From contig QKWP01001250.1 in assembly GCA_003550325.1 (NCBI GenBank), positions 59,119 to 123,118 on the forward strand: DNA of 64,000 nucleotides, given 5' to 3'. Within the stretch, counting starts at the first letter, position 1. Each line of letters starts with the position of its first letter. The notes below the pieces were generated by a model. It saw only the letters and a list, made by a program, of their open reading frames with translations. It was not told where the DNA came from and searched no databases. Shown here piece by piece: positions 11,543 through 24,294 of this stretch. The translations under genes and the position numbers were made by a program. Source of the DNA: Gigaspora rosea (Eukaryota > Glomeromycota > Glomeromycetes > Diversisporales > Gigasporaceae).

Positions 11543-12900
11543 TTCCTCATCCATATAACAAATATTAGATGCCCATAGAGGTGCCCTTGATCCACAAGCT
11601 TGATTAAATAAATATATTACCCAGAGCAGAAACTTTGACATATAAAATAAAAAAGTAATTGTACTAAAAATTAGATTAAACTAGCAATTGCAAATTTAAA
11701 AAAAATATATAAAATTTAAAAGGCTATATAAAGTTATAAGTTTTTTAAACAAGTAGTCCAAAAGCTAAAATATTATAAAAAATATTTAATTAAGTAGTTA
11801 ATTTTAAAAATTAATCGAAAATTAAGTTTAATCATATACTAAATCTAGTACAAACTAGATCTAGTACAGGTAAATCCTATCCATTAAAATAAAAATGTTT
11901 ATTGAATTCAGTCAAAAACTTGTTGAGATCTTTAATAAAAGTGCTTGTAGATAATTCACAATTTTTTATTTTGGGGCTCTTTTTTGTGTTTTAGATATGA
12001 GTGCATAAGGTATAAGAAATGCAATATTGAATATTTAAGGCATTTTTTAAGATTAATTATAAGGTAGCTGCGCAATGCAGTCACGATAGACCCAGGAATG
12101 TAAACTATGGTTTAGTAATATGACATTTAGCATATTAGTGAGTCCAAATAGATTCTGTGTTTTATATTACCTCTCTCTTTCCTCCAGAGGAGGGGTAATT
12201 AAAACACTAAATCCAGTTGGTCTTGCCTTATAAAGTTCAAGTTTTTCTGTATTTCGCAAAATGATGCATAGGGCGTAATTTTGAATTTTAGCCTATATTA
12301 AGCATAATTTAGGCTATCATTTTAAATAATGCTATGGACATTATTATACAACAGTAATCAGATATAAAAATTTAATTAATTTGAAAAAAGCAAATGAATT
12401 TTTACATATACTGTTAACAAATAAAAGAGCATTATATTTAGAAGTAGCAAAGGTTATGACTAGTTATGACTTGTTATAATCATTATTGATACCAGTTAGA
12501 AGTTTCTAACTGATCAGTTAAAAATCTGAGCAATAATAAAATCATTATAGTTTTATATTTGTATGAACCACTGATCGAAAAAAACTTCAGGCAATGCAAT
12601 GATGATGAGTATCATGAGGAAATTGCAGTTAACATTAAGGTTCAAATATGACTTCTAGACAGATTAGTAGCAAAAACGATCCTCAGTTCCATGATTTCCA
12701 TCAAAATGCATTAGGGTGTCTAGAATTATAATGTGAAGTTAGCATAAATTATGAGAATTGAGTGTTATTAGCCAATAAAAATTATATAGACACACCAGTT
12801 TATTCATTTAATTAATTAATTTTGGTTCACATGCTGCATGAAAGTGCGAATTATGCAATTTCATATAGAAAAAAATCTAACTATGTGCATATTATGCTAC
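11543..12900. other. AT-rich region without recognisable genes
   Basis: The region contains short duplications such as TAGTACAAACTAGATCTAGT (about 11850) but no coherent reading frame, RNA gene or inverted-repeat element that I can support. Confidence 0.5.
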
Positions 12901-12909
12901 AGGACGACC

Positions 12910-13245
12910 ATAAGACTACTTAAATTTAATTTTTCGTTTTGCATAACCTGCTGACCCAATTTTTCCAAAAAATTTTTTTAATCTCTATTGTGCCAATAAT
13001 TTTTCTCTGGTATTACCCGATGATGATCTTAACTTTCTGGAATACCCGATGGGTCCAATAAAAAAAACCAATATTTTCTGATTCCATGATATGCAAACTG
13101 AAGAATTAACTTTGCATGACCTTAGATGTGAACATGAATTAATTTAGGCCGCAAAGTTTTTTTTTAAAAAAAAATCCAACCCACCAACCGGAACTTTGAA
13201 ATACCGGGTTATACAAATGAAAAATTAACTGTGTGGCCTAACATT
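12910..13245. repeat. Nested fragments of a small foldback family
   Basis: AATTAACTTTGCATGGCC-type ends recur here in both orientations: AATTTTTCGTTTTGCATAAC (about 12930), AATTAACTTTGCATGACC (about 13095) and AATTAACTGTGTGGCCTAAC (about 13220). Between them is an AT-rich loop and an AACCNGGAACTTTGAAATAC segment. A cleaner copy is at 29920-30037. These look like short MITEs inserted into each other. Confidence 0.5.
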
Positions 13246-13811
13246 CATCACACGATCATTAAAATTTTCTTTAAATTGTCCAAATTACTCAGAATCACAG
13301 GACCAAGGTCGTTCTACATCACTAATTAACTTTATCGTTATGACTTCCTTATGAGATAATCATTAACCCCAAACAGGATTTATGAAAATCACAAGATTAC
13401 TAAATTTAATAAGAATCAAGATTTTTAAGGAGATGCTGTGGACAAAGTCATGGGCACCCATTTGTCACAAAATTACGATCTATACCCATAACATCAGTGT
13501 TCGTAAATATGAGGTATTGTGTGGTGGGTATCAATTTGATTGATTAGAAATAGTTATAAACGATTGGTAAGTATGTTGTATTGATAAGTAGATGTAATTA
13601 ATTGAGGATGATAATATGCGATTTTGTAAGTATGTTGTATTGCACGATAAGTATTGATTAAGAAATAAAATTATGAAGTCATAGTAAATGACTATTTAAA
13701 AAGGAAGTGACAGACGTTTGTTCTCCCTTTTTGTCTTTTTGCTAGCTCAACACAAGTCTATTTTCGTTGTTTGATGCTTGCTCACCTACCGCATATTAAG
13801 TATGTATGTTA

Positions 13812-14331
13812 GGGGGCATTAATAAATAACATTATGTACCCCTCATAGTAGCGCTGGACCCCCTCTACTATATAAAAAATTTTTCAAAATCCGTATATTT
13901 ATATATAAAATTTTACAAAAACTTGAATATATTATGATCCAGTAGTCCAATCTGGATGATTTGGTACCATTCGATTCGTCTCTATGAGACGAATCCAATG
14001 GTACCAAAATCATTTCATTTGGATTACTGGATCACATTTTATTAATGAAATACTATTGATTTTATAATAATTTTATAAGAAAACATAATAACCAATAGTA
14101 TTTCGTTAATAAAACGTGACCCAGTAATCCAAATCAAATGAAATTGATATCATTCGAATTCTCTCCTCGAGACGATTCGAATGGTACCAAAATCATCCAA
14201 TTTGGACCACTGGATCAAGTTTTAGACAAATTTTAATAAAAAAATTGCGTTATGTTGGGGACCCCCCTACATAGTGGAAAATCGTTATATTTTGGGGGAC
14301 CCCCAAACATAACGTTATTTATGGATGCCCC
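13812..14331. mobile_element. PIF/Harbinger-like foldback element with TTA duplication
   Basis: Ends GGGGGCATTAATAAATAACA (left) and GGGGCATCCATAAATAACGT (right, reversed) are flanked by TTA (13809-13811 and 14332-14334). A GGG-starting TIR with a TTA duplication is typical of PIF/Harbinger elements (established for that superfamily). The interior is two large dyads: 13940-14035, centred on TCGTCTCTATGAGACGA, and 14105-14215, centred on TCTCCTCGAGA. GGTACC and GATCCAGT blocks lie on the arms. No coding region is present. Confidence 0.75.
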
Positions 14332-14339
14332 TTAGGGTA

Positions 14340-15227
14340 CTTGGGAGTTATAGGTGTAATTAATAGCCCAAGTGGACAACCCAGATGTCGAATATAACTA
14401 AATTGATAGCCCGACTTTACAACTCAGATGTCAAAGAAAGATAGGTCAGTTTAGCGATGTTAGGAACTTACTGTAGACCTGTGAGCAGCAAGGCAATATC
14501 TCACATAGTGTTTTCCATAGTTGTTTTTGAAATGCGATCGAGTGACAAAAGCCAATTCTGTCACGATATGCAGATCATAGTACAATTTAGTATAAACACT
14601 GTATAAACCATACAGAAATAGGGCTCTAATCAGATGACAGATTTCATGTACGCAAAATTCTGGATTAAACACTTTGTACGTCGTACTGTGAACCAAGTGA
14701 TCATCACCTCACGTGAATCATGTAATTACGTCATTTGTTTACTAAGCACTAACAAAATTGGCCTAAACTATATTATCACCTAACTCAACACTAACACTAA
14801 CTTAGGCCGAATTATTAATCATATGAAGTGATGAGCATATCACAGGGTTCACTGTTCTTGATGCTACCCAAACTCGCATGTAGTTGAATTAGTTTTTTGG
14901 AATTAACTATCAATTCCTACCATAATTTGCTATTACAAAACTTGTTAGCATTGGCTATCGAACAAGAGATAGGGGCAGGGCTCCTTACCAGAACCTGTGC
15001 TAGATATTATATAAAAGTACAGGATTAGGAAAGGATTACAGGTAGCATTAGTGAGTAGGAAAGTAAAAGACAAGAAGAAGGCCTTACTGAAACAGCATGT
15101 CCTATAATTTGTAAGATTTTTTTTGGTTAGACAGACATAACTGTATTATTTATTTTCTCAGTAATTAATAAAGTGCGTCACATAACGTCCATGGATTTTT
15201 AATATCGAGAGGTTTATAAAAAAAAAC
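14340..15227. repeat. Intergenic DNA with a diverged repeat core shared with 50690-50840
   Basis: Positions 14690-14850, reversed, align by eye with 50690-50840. Shared blocks are CTCATCAC, CGGCCTAA, a run of GTTAG units, AGTAAACAAATGACGTA, and TCACGTGA-like dyads. The core is thus an old repeat here and lies inside a long-TIR element at 50421. The remainder shows no gene. Confidence 0.5.
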
Positions 15228-15548
15228 TTGTTAGCTATTGCGATAATAAGCAGTGCTGGAATTAACAGCTGTGGTTTCTATCCAATTTGTTGTAAAATTT
15301 TAATACAAAACTTACCTACTATTGTGATTTATTATAAAAATTTATGTACACGTACGTCAATACTTGATGTCATAATACTTGATCACCATAACAGAATAAT
15401 AGTAGATCCATTAATTGAAAATTGCAGGAGTCACAGAATCTGCAAAAAAAAACTGATTGAAGGTGAAAGATCATATGTAAATGATGCAATGACATTATAT
15501 TCATATACATTACAGGATTTAACTGGACTGCTACAGGCATATCCCTGA
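15228..15548 (+). CDS. Hypothetical open frame, 106 codons
   Basis: An uninterrupted frame starts MLAIAIISSAGINSCGFY and contains TSILDVIILDHHNRIIVDPL and CRSHRICKKKLIEGERSYVN. It has an amphipathic, coding-like composition that is unusual for this AT-rich stretch, with a possible hydrophobic start. I recognise no domain. It could be a small secreted or orphan protein, a decayed exon, or chance; no splice partner or repeat copy was seen. Confidence 0.25.
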   Translation: MLAIAIISSAGINSCGFYPICCKILIQNLPTIVIYYKNLCTRTSILDVIILDHHNRIIVDPLIENCRSHRICKKKLIEGERSYVNDAMTLYSYTLQDLTGLLQAYP

Positions 15549-15779
15549 ATAGTTATTTTAAAACAGCTGAATTTTGTAATCACTAAACTACTAAAGCATC
15601 CAATCATAGCCAAGATTTTGTATACATACTTTGTACTAAGTTCCTGGTAAAACTTCATACATGCACACTAAAAAAAAATAAATTACTGCCCTTCTTTGGG
15701 CATGACTCTTACCCAGCGTAAGATTTTGTCACTTTAAAAGCATCATGCACATTCTCTAGCATAGATCATCTTAGAGTTT

Positions 15780-16395
15780 GGAGCCCAGTTCAATTTTTTC
15801 ATATGGTCAAACTGGTCTTAATTGGATAAACAGTATGAAAAATAAAAACAAATCCAGACTCTAGATTATCTGATCAGGGCTGTGTAAAGAAGTCGATCAT
15901 CGCATTTCTAACGTAATACATAAAATTGAAATAGTCAATAAGAATCAAGATTTTGCGATGTATGAACTAAACCATACACTTCGTACTTTTACTACGTTCC
16001 TGGTAAAAAGTATAAATCGTATTTAATATAGATCATATATGTATGTACCGATAGTACAATGATACAAAATCACATGAGTATAGTAAAATGTATACGCTGA
16101 TAAAATCAATAATACGATACTCAATAGCTAATTTATATGCACACCCAATACATATATATTCTCTTAGGCCGATTCAATTTTTCCCATATTGTCAAACGAT
16201 CTTAATTGGGTTTAAACAGTACGAAAAATAAGAACTATCCAAAATCCAGATAATATAATCAGGGATGTGCAAAGATGTGCATTTCTGTAATACACAAATC
16301 GGAACAACCAATAAGAATTAAGATTTTGTGGACAAACATGATGTATGAACTAAACCATACACTTCTACTTCATACTACGTTCCTGGTATAGGCTT
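15780..16395. repeat. ~385 bp direct duplication, two copies
   Basis: The order of blocks GTTCAATTTTTTCATATGGT-like, TCTTAATTGG, CAGTATGAAAAATAA, TAATCAGGG, AATAAGAATCAAGATTTTG, GATGTATGAACTAAACCATA and TACGTTCCTGG at about 15787-16010 is repeated at about 16166-16390. A truncated third copy of the middle lies at about 15600-15650, and a fragment lies near 13400. Confidence 0.7.
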
Positions 16396-17219
16396 ACTAA
16401 TTGGTTTTGTTTCTTTTGGTCTTGATATTAGATTATGTTGCTACTTGTATTAAAGTTAAAAGAGTATCTACAAAAAATAAATATAAAAGTAGTTTATATT
16501 TTTGCTAGAAAAAAATTTTTTAAAATTCAAACCTTCATACTAATAAAAAAAACTATGATTGTGGTAAATTTTTATATAACTTCTGCATGATCTAACAAAA
16601 CTGCATAAAATTTTATCATATTATACCATGTGATATACTAAACATATTATATAAATTTTGTGCTATAGTTATACTGCAGTTACTTATTTGATTTTGAGTA
16701 ATTACAATTCTACAGTACTCTGTATATAATGGCATTAAGCTATATTGGATCAGTTTTTGACAGAGTTGATTATAATTTCTAGTTTTTGTTAAAAATCTAG
16801 TATAACAGATTGTATTTGGGCAGGACCCTGACATCTCTCATATAGGTCATAACTGATCTGCATAAATTTAGACGTTTTTGCTACCCCTAAAATCAAGTAA
16901 ATTTGCTAAAAATTGGATTCTTACATATAAATTTCATAGTAATTTGCTAAAAACTAAGTTATAACATCTAGCATTGGGTAAATAAATATAGTTCAAATTT
17001 TTTAAAACTGTAATTTTAATAAAAATCTGCACAAATCTGCAACCCTGCCAATGGCTGTTAAAAAAATATTTTTAATTTTTTGCGCAGATTGTAAAGAGCA
17101 AATAATAATAATAATAAATTCGAATATTCATATATTTTAACAATTTAATTTATTATAAAATACAAAAAAAAATTAAAAAATAAATACAAAAAATAAATAC
17201 AAATTACAACATAAACCCG

Positions 17220-17565
17220 ATCCCAACTATCATGCTACATCCAACTTTCGTGCCACATCCCAATATCGAACTATGTCCCAACTATCGTACTAAATCTCAT
17301 ACTAACTATTATGCTACGCCCCATACTAAGTATCGTGCTACTAACTATCATGCTACATCCCATACTAACTATCTTGCTATGTCCTGAACTATCATACTAT
17401 GTCTATTGTGCTACTATCATGCTACATTCTATAATAACAATCGTCCTATGTTTATTCTAAAGAAAAAAAGAGCCATTAGTACTATATTAAAAAAAAATCT
17501 ATCTTAAACGAGATACTAACTATTGCACTCCATCCGTTCTAACTATAATGCTATGTTCCGTACTA
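17220..17565. repeat. Degenerate ~25 bp minisatellite
   Basis: About a dozen imperfect copies of a unit close to CATACTAACTATCATGCTAC plus ATCC run through this stretch, with an AT-rich interruption at 17460-17515. At 17897-17932 a separate triplet of TTTGCCACTCA occurs. Neither is coding. Confidence 0.7.
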
Positions 17566-17906
17566 TGTTCGTTTCATTCTAAAAAAAAAAATGTTAGTAC
17601 TACAGTATAATAAAATAAAAGAAGAATACTATCGTATACTAGCCTTATGACGAAAAAACTGGGTACAAGAAACACCAAATTAGACGGTACTAGCGACAAG
17701 AGGAAATTACCAACACCAACGACGTAAAAACCACCGTTACAAAAAAAACCACTTACGACAAAAGAACTAGATGACACTAACAAGGAGAGAAGCACACCAA
17801 AACTAAAAAAAGAACAAAAATAAATATTAGTACTGTACTAAAAAAAAAAGTAAGAAACAAAAAAAAAAATCAAATTACTTATCTTTTATACCTGTTTGCC
17901 ACTCGT

Positions 17907-18107
17907 TTGCCACTCATTTGCCACTCATTTGCTGGTACTTTATATAAAAAAAAGGTTGAATACAATCCCTTTTACCACCATCCCGTGGGCATTCGTAAGT
18001 TGGCTCTTGAATATCAGGTTCTAGATGGAATTAATTATAAACGTGATGCAGATAGTTATTTAAAAGCCAAAAAGTCTGAAGCAAAATATTCGTTAGCGGA
18101 TCTTTAA
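17907..18107 (+). CDS. Small open frame or captured gene fragment, 66 codons
   Basis: Within the A-rich interior of the 2.7 kb element, one frame has clearly coding-like composition. It contains KKKVEYNPFYHHPVGIRKLA, LEYQVLDGIN and YKRDADSYLKAKKSEAKYSL, ending ADL-stop at 18107. The annotated start (MPLICHSF..) lies in the TTTGCCACTCA triplet and may not be real; the coding-like part begins near 17945. I do not recognise the family. It may be the last exon of a host gene captured by the element. Confidence 0.35.
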   Translation: MPLICHSFAGTLYKKKVEYNPFYHHPVGIRKLALEYQVLDGINYKRDADSYLKAKKSEAKYSLADL

Positions 18108-18111
18108 TATT

Positions 18112-19300
18112 TAAATAAAAATAAATTATTAATTTAATTAAAAAAATAAATAACATTTAAAATAAAATAAACCAAAAAAAATACTTATCTTGGGAGATGA
18201 TCTTGATCTAATTTTGATCTAGATCCAGGGACAAACAGATAATTAAATAATTTTAATAAATAAATAAAATAAAATAAAAATAATATAATAATAAAATGAA
18301 CAAAAAAAAAGAAAAAAATAATAATTTTTTAAAAAATATATAAATAAAAAAAAATAAAAAAAAATATAAAATTAAAATTAAAAAAAATAATAAAAAAAAG
18401 GTTTATGTAATTTAGTGCATATGCATTGTAATGCACCCATCTGATAAACCAATCAGATCGTAAGATCAGGTGTAATGTGAAAACAAGAAAAAATAGCGAT
18501 CTTTTAAAAAATTGCCTGTGGATCATAATTTTGCTTATGAAACCACTCTTTGTGCTTTAACAAAAAAGATTCCTTGTAAAATTTTACTATAAAGCCCCTT
18601 TCTCACCTACACACTATTATAACCTCACCCTAACCCTAACTAACAAAAAAATGGGTTATTTTGGTTGGTTTGATTTCACATTACACCAAATCATATGAGG
18701 TGCATTACAGTGCACATGCACAAAAATATTAAATTCTAAAAAAAAATATAATAAATAAAAAAATAAAAAAAAAAATAAAATTTTTTTAAATACGACTAAA
18801 AAAAAATAAAAAAAATTTAATAAATAAAAAAAAAAAAANAAATATAAAAAAAATTGGTTAAAAAACATAGATTAAAAATATAAAAAAAAACGTTAAATAA
18901 AACAATAAAAAAATTAAAAAAAAAATATATAAAAAAACGATAAAAAAAATATAAAAAAAAAATTGGTTAAAAAAAATAGTTTAAAAAAAAACATACAGTA
19001 CAGTAAATACATTATCTGTTATAATACATTATAAAAAAAATAAATAAAAACCCGATAAAAATTATAGTATTAAAAAAAAATAAAAAAAAATAAACGATAA
19101 ATTAAAAAAAACACTACGCATATATGCGCGGATACTAATTAATTGATTTGCAAGTCTGCGTAATATATAAATTATAAACCAAAATTAAACCTGATAAATA
19201 AATAATACACGTAGTGTACAAATCTTTTTTAAATAAAAAAATAATGTGCTTTTTTTACTTTATTTATTTGTTTATTTATTTATCATTTTTAATGTTTTTA
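18112..19300. repeat. A-rich low-complexity tract
   Basis: The tract is mostly AAATAAAA runs with a few islands. One (18405-18480) and its inverted partner (18660-18725) carry GTGCATATGCATTGTAATGC-like and TTTCACATTACACC blocks, a small internal foldback. A TCTAGATC dyad lies near 18220. Similar islands occur in the A-rich tract at 43620-44480. The single N of the window is at about 18839. Confidence 0.75.
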
Positions 19301-20618
19301 TTTTCCCGATGTAATTCTCCCAAAAAAGGATAAATTGCTAAAAATAAAATATAACATGTGTAAAATCTTAGTAATTAACTAAAATATTAAATTATAACCC
19401 ATTTTAAAATTAACTTGAATATGCTAAAATTTAAATTTGGACCTTAGATCAAATTTGAATCAATTTGCTAAAAAAAAATGACATATATCAGAGATGGCCG
19501 GGGTCCTATTTGGGCATCTTTGGATAGCCATAATGCTAAACTTGCAATTAGGTGATTATTATATACAAATTTTAGATTAGTATATAAACTTATTAATATA
19601 CACTAATAAGACTATCAAAGTATTAAAATTAAATATAAAATTTAGCCACTTTTTATATATATAAAAGAAGCAAATTTGAACTCTTTAAACAATTAATTTT
19701 ATTTTTATATAAATTAAAAATTTAAATTTGGCCACTTAATATATAAATATTAGCAAAATTTTCAAATTGGCCTTTTTATATATAAAAATAAAATTTGAAT
19801 TTGGTTACTAAAAATTTTTATTAGTTGGGACTAGGTTGTTTACACTATGTATAGGCTCTAAGTACTAAAATGGCAAAAAACAAAACAAAGAAACCTATTA
19901 CTAAGAAAAAAGGCAACAGTAGATTCAGATACAAATAGTTATATATGAGAAGAAAAAGTAAAGACAAATAGTCTAAGTTTAGCCCCAAAATTTATAGAGA
20001 CAATAATTACTTTTTAATAGATGACATCAAAAACAAGATATATGAAGAAATTTAGAAAGCAAGCAGAGTACAAGAGTGCCTAATCACTTCTAACAGTTGG
20101 CCTAATTGAACTAATGATCAATAGTACTATAAGTGAATATCTGGTACCTCATAGTACTGAAGAAAATAGAAGGCAGAGGCAGAAAACTATAGTTATATGA
20201 GAGAATATAGATAAGTATACAGCATTAAGAGTTGAAATATATAACATTAATATAATATACAGAAGTTGCAAGAGGTGTGTAACTATGGCAAAGAACAAAA
20301 ACTAAGTATAATTAGCTTAGTTAAAACAAATATTAGTAAGAAAGAAGCATAGTTTATTAGAAGCCAAGACTTTATATACCAGGGGTACTAGTCTAGTGCA
20401 GAAATGACCAAAAGAAAAGGATCTGAAGTAGGTATATTAAATTGATAGAAACTAAAACAGGCATATTATATATTACAATAGTAGAAAGACTAAACCCTTA
20501 TATGAACAGAATGGTTTTTATTTTCAAAAAGAATGTTTTTAAAATATAGACTATATACCTTTCACCAAATAACAAGAAAAGAATAAAGAAAATACAAAGA
20601 TAGCTAATAAAAGATATA

Positions 20619-21379
20619 TAGTCAAACTTTATAAATGCAACCTCTATAAATGCAATACTTCTCTAAATGCATGTTTTTTCATATATATGCTCTGATTTTT
20701 GAAATTTATAAAAAAACTTATTTTTTTAAAACTTTAAAACTAAATACTTTTTGATCTACTAGTCCATTTTAAATAATTTTACTACCAAGCTGTTTGTCTC
20801 TTTAAGATAATTCCAATGAGCTATAAATTATAAAAATCCAATTACAGAGTCATGAGAAAATGCACTATCAAATAGGTGATGTACTTGAAATTAGTTTAAT
20901 CTATGTTAAACCAATTTCAGGCGTGTCACCTATTTGATAGCACATTTCTTATAACTCTGTGATTGGATTTTTATAATTTTTAGCTTATTGGGATCGTCTT
21001 AAAAAGATGAACAGTTTGGTAGTAAAATCATTTAAAATGGACCAGTAGATCAAAATTATTTAGTTTTAAATTTTTTAAAAAATAAGTTTTTTTTATAATT
21101 TCCAAAAATCAAAGCATATAAAATGATATTAGTGCTAAATGCGTGTTCTATATTCTGTAAATGTACATTTTTTTAAATAACATTTTAAATTATACTAATC
21201 TCTCCAAATGCATGTAGCCAATCAAATTTTAGTATTTAAAATAAGTTATACAGTTTTCAGTAGAAGTTACATGAACTTGGTAATTTAATTTTAAAGCTGC
21301 AATTTAATTGGCTCTTTCTAAATGAAAACCTCTTTAAAAGGTTTGTTCATATGAGTTGCATTTATGGAGATTTAACTTC
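20619..21379. mobile_element. Mariner-like foldback element inside the LINE
   Basis: Left end TAGTCAAACTTTATAAATGC and right end GCATTTATGGAGATTTAACT are imperfect inverted repeats of the CAGTCAGACC family, next to TA. The interior is a large palindrome: 20750-20900 is repeated inverted at 20925-21065 around a centre near 20910. Each arm carries the GTAGTAAAATCAT and CCAGTAGATCA blocks shared with other families. It is non-coding. Confidence 0.7.
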
Positions 21380-22371
21380 AGCTTTAGCTAAGGCCAATAC
21401 CCACTATATTCTGAAAAGAGATTTCAATAAAATCTTAAATACAGAGCTAGAAATAACAAATCAAAAAGGCAAACAAAACAATCAAGAAACTTCTAATAAC
21501 AAAATTAATAAAAAAGTTAGGCTTTATAGAAAGCTTTTGGTATTGCAATCTTAGAGAGAAAAAGTATATGTAAACAAATTAAAAAAGCCAAACTAGAATA
21601 AATAATATATAGATTTTGAAAAGTTATGAGTAGCTGCTAAAAAGAGTAACATTGAAAATATGAGTTTAATTACAGGAAGTAATCACAATTTAGTATGGCT
21701 GTTTCTCAATATGAGAGAACTTTTAAGGTTCAAAACTAAAGGAAAACATACCTAAACAGTGTATTTTTTTGTAGAATAAAGCTACAATAAGAAGTGAAAG
21801 AGCTACAAAGGCATGCTAGAGAAACTTCTGAAACAAACAGAAAAAGATAAGCAAAGGGTTAATTGGGTAGGAACAAAAAAAGAGAAATTAATAAAAGATA
21901 AGATCAGATTGAGAAAGTAATACTAAGGACAGTGAACTGTTACATTTCTTTCAAATAGATTAAACTATAAGAGGGGAGAGGAGGATAACAAAAATGAGAT
22001 AAAAGCCCTGTTTTCAAAGACACAAAGAATTTAAGAAGAATTCTCTATCAAGCTATTAAAAATACAGAAGAAGTAGCAAATCAAGTAGATAGACTGCTTT
22101 ATAATTGCCAAATTCAAAATATTAATGAAAAGAACAATAGTCAAATATTTAGGAATGTATCAAAATTTTAGAAAAGAGTACCAATATAAAGAAACCAAAA
22201 TGTAAGAAAAATGTATTATAGAAAACATAAAAAAATAATATAAATTAATTGAAAAAAACAATAAGCTGATGTTGAATAGCATCTTGGAGTGACTCTGATA
22301 AAAATTCTAATTGATAGAACACTAAAACAAGAAGAGTCAAACCATAGAGTCAGAAAATTAGAACCATATCA

Positions 22372-22500
22372 TTAATTATCTGATTATTTTTTATCAGAGG
22401 CCTACTCCTCCTTTCTCTTTCTTAATTTATATATAGTTAGGTTCTTATATATAAGTTCAATTTTTTTTACCCTACCACCTAAAAAATCATTTGAGTTTCT
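22372..22500. mobile_element. Small C-rich MITE inside the LINE
   Basis: About 130 bp nearly identical in block order to 25330-25475: ATTATCTGATTATTTTTTAT, CAGAGGCCTACTCCTCC, AGTTAGGTTCTTATATATAA, then TTTTTTTACCC and CCACCTAAAAAATCA. A related piece is at 4325-4447. It has no coding capacity. Confidence 0.55.
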
Positions 22501-22879
22501 TAATAACTGAACTATATAAGAGTAGAAAAGAGTTTAAAAAGTTTACTAGAGGCATTTTAAAAAGAGGCAGTATAATTTTGAAAATATGTCAAGGATATGG
22601 AGTGAAGAGTATAAGCCAAAATATTGAATTGATCCAACATAGTACCAGGGAATAGAACATCCAGTTCAGAAGTTTGAATGGACAAAGTGCATAAGAGAAG
22701 CTAAATCAAACACTATATTTAGTTTAAGCTATACTTTTATCAAAAGGGCAGGCCCTATAGCCATGGCAGCCTTTTTAAATTTGAGTAACTTAGTGCTAGA
22801 CTTTGGAATTATATTACGAAAATAGAAGATAGAGCAAAATTTTTTCAATACCAAAATTAGTTGAATGGAACTACGTCCT

Positions 22880-23600
22880 GGCTAGTACTAGACCTATTAT
22901 GCTTTTAGAGATCTTTAGAAAAACTTTAATGAGAATTGTACAAAAAAGGCTTAGCTTAGTGCTAATCCAACACCAGATCCTAAAAGGCCAAAATTATGCA
23001 GAACTTCTAGGTGAGGCAACAAGTACTCTTATATATATTTTTAATAATTTGGTAAAAGAGGCAAGAGAAAAGAAAAAAGAATTGTGAATTTTTTTTAAGT
23101 AAAAAAGCCTTTAACTCAGTGTTCTCTAAGAGCATTCATTAAGCAATATGCAAATTAAAATTTCAGAAAAAACAAGCTATTTTATTATAGAGCTATATAC
23201 AAGAAGAGAAGTTAGAGTCATTATGAAATTCAAAGTTACAGAAGGTTTTGAGGCTGAGGATAGCATTAACCAGGAGGAGATCATTTTTTCTTTAGTTTAA
23301 AAGATAGTATATAATCCTTTCTTGTACAGAATAAAGGCTTTAGAAAAAGGTACAAAATAGAGATAAAATAGCTATTAGATATAAACAAAAATTTAGTAAG
23401 AAAGGAGAATGTAAAAATAAGTTATCTGGCTTATACAAATGATACCATTTTCATTAGAGGCTCCAAACAAAATCTGAAATTAATTATTAGGATAGTGAAC
23501 AAATACTATAAATAATATAAAAACAAATCTTACAAAGTCTGGGTTCTGGTACTGTATACTGTAGTAAGAATAAGGAAAGAAACTAGTAATAAGAGTCAGA
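22880..23600 (+). pseudogene. LINE reverse transcriptase domain (decayed)
   Basis: The domain is identified by LEIFRKTLMRIVQKRLSLVL, the block QHQILKGQNYAELLGEATST, and NNLVKEAREKKKEL followed by KKAFNSV (motif A, normally ..DxSKAFDSV). The catalytic YADD box survives as LAYTNDTIFIRGSK near 23430, so one of the two metal-binding aspartates is changed. Stops and shifts interrupt the frame. It acts, when intact, in target-primed reverse transcription of the LINE RNA. Confidence 0.8.
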
Positions 23601-23844
23601 ATATTAGAAGAAATAGTAAAAATGGATCAAGAAAAAAGTGATTCACTTTTTGGGGTCTGGATAATAGCAAAGAATCAGGCCAAAGAATGCAAGAAAAGAA
23701 TTCACAAAAATATAACCAGTTTCATAATATTATTAAGATACAAAAAACTGTCAATAAGACAGATCAAATATTTTAATAACATAGTGCTACTACTAAAAAT
23801 TAAATACAAAGCAATAACCAATTTGCTATCAAGGAGTGTATGTG

Positions 23845-24138
23845 AGGACCCTAGACATCTAGTATAGAGGTCATACTTGTTTTTTCAGCAAAAACCCCAA
23901 AAATTTAAGAAGCAAAAAACAGTTTTTGCCAATTATCTTGGCATTCAGTAAACCAATTTGAACAAACTTTTTTTAAAATGAAGCTCTCATTGAGGCGCAT
24001 CTAACAAAAAAAGTTTTATTCAATTCTAATCACTAGATCAAAAGTTATTTAAACAAATATATTTTGTTATTTTCAGCAAATTGGGCCAAAATTGGCCAAA
24101 ATTCAGTTATGACCTATATGAGAGATGTCCAGGGTCCT
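23845..24138. mobile_element. 294 bp hAT-like MITE with 8-bp duplication
   Basis: Left end AGGACCCTAGACATCTAGTA, then TAGAGGTCATA; right end reversed AGGACCCTGGACATCTCTCA, then TATAGGTCATA. It is flanked by TGTATGTG and TGTATATG (7 of 8 identical). It interrupts the LINE. Its right half holds GAAGCTCTCATTGAGGCGCA and AATCACTAGATCAAAAGTTA, part of the module shared with other families. It is the same TIR family as 16822-19507. Confidence 0.8.
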
Positions 24139-24294
24139 TGTATATGATACTTTATATCAACCAATAATTAAACTAGCAAATAGAAAGCCCAAATGGTATT
24201 TATGCCCCTAATTGCCTAGTCTTAAACCCAGATTTTATAAAAATAAAAATATTTTGAGATAGACATACAGAACATACTATTATAGAGTGGGCAT

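Larger units (their letters stand above)
16822..19507. mobile_element. 2.7 kb hAT-like element with perfect 8-bp target duplication
   Basis: The left end, AGGACCCTGACATCTCTCAT, and the right end in reverse, AGGACCCCGGCCATCTCTGA, are inverted repeats of the family also seen complete at 23845-24138. Both are flanked by ATTTGGGC (16814-16821 and 19508-19515), a perfect 8-bp duplication as expected for hAT-like elements. The interior is not the short family core: it holds a degenerate ACTATCATGCTACATCC minisatellite, a 66-codon open frame and more than 1 kb of A-rich low-complexity DNA. Either a second element is nested inside or this is a large filler-bearing derivative. Confidence 0.75.

Noticed and set aside
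11288-11641. Minus-strand ORF starting MSKFLLWVIYLFNQACGSRA
   Set aside because: Most of it runs through the T-rich low-complexity half of a transposon; only the first ~40 codons lie outside, with no domain.
18329-18868. Minus-strand ORFs rich in Phe and Tyr
   Set aside because: They are translation of AAATAAAA low-complexity DNA, one crossing an ambiguous base.
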